Shown in pieces: positions 61,760-64,000 of a stretch of 64,000 bases of DNA. The position numbers and the translations under genes were made by a program. The DNA comes from Tamarix chinensis. Lineage: Eukaryota; Streptophyta; Magnoliopsida; Caryophyllales; Tamaricaceae. Numbering within the stretch: the first letter of the stretch is position 1; each line of letters opens with the position of its first letter. Location: positions 91,652,132-91,716,131 of the forward strand of contig CM060174.1 of the NCBI GenBank assembly GCA_030549775.1. The letters run 5' to 3'. Below the pieces are notes generated by a model, which saw only the letters and a list, made by a program, of their open reading frames with translations, was not told where the DNA came from and ran no database searches.

Positions 61760-62110
61760 AAGAAATTACCCACAATGAGAGGTGGAAACTACTGTAAGTA
61801 ATTTAAAAACAGTATTTGAGTGTTATAAAACAAGATGGTTTCATTATTATATATATAGTGTATTTATATTTTGGCTTTGGAAACCACCTACCGTAAGTGG
61901 TAGAAACTAATCTTAGTAGGTGAAATAATCTGCTAAAAGTCTATCAGAAAACTATAGTATTTGAATGTTAGAAAAATGATGGTATTTTTATAAATATTAG
62001 ATATTTATATGCAATAGATGATGGAAAATACCTACCATAGATTGTATAAACTAACTCCAGTGAGGGAAAGAAACAATTGCAAGTCTATCAGAAACTTTTT
62101 AATCTGGAGA
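61760..62110. repeat. About 150-bp tandem repeat, two copies plus a partial one
   Basis: CAGTATTTGAGTGTTA (61811) and TAGTATTTGAATGTTA (61962) mark successive copies. Each is followed by a TTTATAT..GGAAA..CCTACC block, a GTAGAAACTAA/GTATAAACTAA block and AGTCTATCAGAAA. Confidence 0.6.
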
Positions 62111-62360
62111 TGATTTTGACTTTTCGATCAAGGAATAAATTACTGCTACATTCATACCCCATGAAGTGCATGTATTTTAAAATTCCAAGTTAGGATTAAA
62201 CATAGATTTGATTATGATATTATGAAAATAGAAAACATATATTTTTTTAGCATGAATCTCATAACATATATGTTTGATCGAAAAATTAACTCAACATTTT
62301 CTTATTAAACTAGAGGCCAATAAATATTTTCCCTTAAATTAGGAAACAAAAATTTATAGC

Positions 62361-62672
62361 ATGTTTGGTATGGTTCCTATCCGAAATGGATATGGAAATC
62401 ATTTCCACTCTAAGATTAAAAATAATTTTATTTCTATTTTCTTTCTTTGGAGAAAAAAACAAAAACATAAAATAAAAATCCCTATCCTTTATTTTAAATA
62501 AGAAATGGAAAGGAAAATAAAAATAGGAATAAAATATTTTTTTTGGGTATTTGTCATTTGGAGAAATATCGAATGTTAGTACGCTTAAGCCTTGAAAACA
62601 AAAATGAAAGAGGAAAACAATTATCAAAATTATCATTAAAGTTAAAAATAGAATGTGTAAACAACCAAACAT
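62361..62672. mobile_element. Possible MITE
   Basis: Starts ATGTTTGGTATGG and ends CAACCAAACAT, so the ends share a 9-bp inverted repeat ATGTTTGGT. The interior is noncoding. No target duplication is visible. Confidence 0.35.
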
Positions 62673-62882
62673 AAAGAAAGAAATAAATAAAGAAATTAAA
62701 AATTAAAAAAAAGAGTACCATCATGCTAAACTGAGAGGATAAGAGAGAGGTATACTGTCGAAGTTGGAGAAGAGGGAGATGTAGAAAAAGAAAGTATAAC
62801 TACAAATATAATGTAAACACAATTGGAGTATTTAATTCAAAATCCCATGAATTTTGGAAATAAAATTCTATTTCTTAGAGTT

Positions 62883-63223
62883 TGTTGCCATCTAGGTCCT
62901 AACAAACCTCAATAACCCATCTAATCTAATCCATCTATAGTTTTAGTTTCTTCTTTATTCTACTTAATTCCATGTAGTTTACCGTAGACATTGTCTCCGC
63001 TAAACTCTTTCACTAATGAATTCCGTTATGGATTGTAAGGGCTATAGCTTCTTGTAATATTTTGGAAATGTTAGAAATGAAAACAATCTTCCTCTAACTC
63101 TCTAAATCACTTTGTATTGTCTCTTAGCTCTCAACTCTCAAAGCCTATTATCTATTCTTAGGCTCCTTGGGTGAACAATTTATTCGCTATTATCAATTGT
63201 TAATAGTTTAGTCAGTGCTATCA
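62883..63223 (+). repeat. 5' LTR (right end supported, left end guessed) of a Ty3-type element
   Basis: The right end CTATCA is two bases before a primer-binding site, so the LTR end is well placed. The start TGTTGCCATCTAGG is the best TG candidate but is not proven because the other LTR lies outside the window. Confidence 0.45.
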
Positions 63224-63225
63224 AT

Positions 63226-63240
63226 TGGTATCAAAGGAGG
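63226..63240 (+). other. Primer-binding site (methionine tRNA type)
   Basis: TGGTATCAAAGGAGG resembles the common plant retrotransposon site TGGTATCAGAGC, complementary to the 3' end of initiator methionine tRNA. It marks the LTR/internal junction. Confidence 0.7.
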
Positions 63241-63253
63241 TTTCCTACAACCA

Positions 63254-64000
63254 TGGCAAACAGCATAAGATTGAATGATATGCATCACAACTTGGACCAA
63301 ATGAAAGACTAAATGGAGCAGTGGAAGGTGTTGTTGAAGGAAGAATTGAAGCAACTCATCTTTGAGTTGTAGCAAGAGAGTATGTCATCATGGAGGACCT
63401 TGCTTTCTTACACAATTTTTGCTGGTTCAGGTTAACCAATAACCCATAATCCTTCATCATTGACTCACCTCATGTTTAATCCGTTTGAGTGGCTAGGAAT
63501 GAACCTCCTAATGGGATATTTCCACAAACTCTTCCACCACCCAATGAAGCTCAATCAATACACCGAGGTCCCCCAGGTGTTTTATAGATTGCCTATCATA
63601 TTCCTACTCAAGTTACACAGGTGGAATTTCCCAAATTTCATGGGGAAGACGTGCAAGGATGGGTTTATAAGGTCAATTAGTTTATTAACATAGATGGAAC
63701 TCCAAAGAATGGGAAAGTTAGGTTGGTTTGATTCACCAAGAAGGCTTGGCATTACGGTGATACGAAGCTTACTCGAAGATTTTACCGCATCCAACCTATA
63801 TTACTAGGGGTGAGTACACACAAGCTAATATCTCCCGTTTTGATTCTACTCCCTACAATGATCCTATGGCAAACATAAATAACTTGAAGTACATCGAAGA
63901 TCTGGTGGAATACCAACACAAGTTTGATTCATTGCTTAATAGGGTTAACCTATGCAAAGAGTATGTTGTTAGTTGCTACCTAGGAGGGCTACTCCCTTCA
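63254..64000 (+). pseudogene. Ty3/gypsy gag remnant, cut by the window edge
   Basis: From ATG at 63254 (MANSIRLNDMHHNLDQ) the frame meets stops near 63311 and 63371. Further on, allowing frameshifts, it reads VEFPKFHGEDVQGWVYKVN (63620-63680) and IEDLVEYQHKFDSLLNRVN (63895-63950), then a CYLGGLLP end. These are the conserved blocks of plant gypsy gag (EFPxFxGEDxxGW and the YQxxFDxLLNRV block). It is broken and probably inactive; the rest lies to the right. Confidence 0.8.

Overview
The window is nuclear DNA from a flowering plant, most likely a eudicot. It is AT-rich, has short GT-AG introns, carries plant-type transposons of almost every class, and holds one clearly plant-type multi-exon gene. 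Nothing in it looks bacterial, and I see no rRNA, tRNA or CRISPR array. The exact species cannot be read from the sequence.

Layout, left to right. 1-905: decayed Ty1/copia RT-RNase H tail. 930-2257 and 7591-10803: old copies related to a long LTR family. 11340-13960: decayed MULE (FAR1/Mutator-type) transposase, apparently followed by an OTU-like remnant. 14280-25400: a minus-strand plant-mobile-domain pseudogene cut into pieces by two long solo LTRs (A, 14980-19654; B, 20044-24656); B itself holds a small hAT element. 26310-27058: a roughly 390-bp tandem duplication. 27799-39674: an Ac-like hAT transposon with an 8-bp target duplication and a truncated, stop-containing transposase at its right end. 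Inside it sits solo LTR C (28358-37249), and inside C sits solo LTR D (29367-34721).

40496-58830 is the one real host gene: an 11-exon prolyl-oligopeptidase (S9A, oligopeptidase B/protease 2-like) gene. All exon phases join to an 802-residue protein apart from one extra G in exon 10. The nucleophile serine is present, but the positions expected for the catalytic Asp and His are Asn and non-His residues, so this may be a pseudo-peptidase. Intron 9 is about 11.5 kb because it contains a minus-strand Ty3/gypsy chromovirus remnant, a Ty1/copia element inserted in that element's chromodomain, and a non-autonomous hAT element full of CCCGA motifs.

58831-64000: degenerate AT-rich tandem repeats (about 190 bp and about 150 bp periods), a possible MITE, and the 5' end of another Ty3-type retrotransposon (LTR end, primer-binding site, broken gag) running off the window.

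The window is best read as a gene-poor, heavily nested transposon landscape around one transcribable gene. The strongest structural evidence is the set of target-site duplications read directly at element ends: CTACT, ATGAT, CCAAT, TTACC, GGTAG (5 bp, LTR elements) and GTTTCTAC, GTTGTAGG (8 bp, hAT). I found no convincing novel multi-gene system. The most unusual items are the altered catalytic residues, the giant repeat-bearing solo LTR family and the GC-rich repeat modules inside it.
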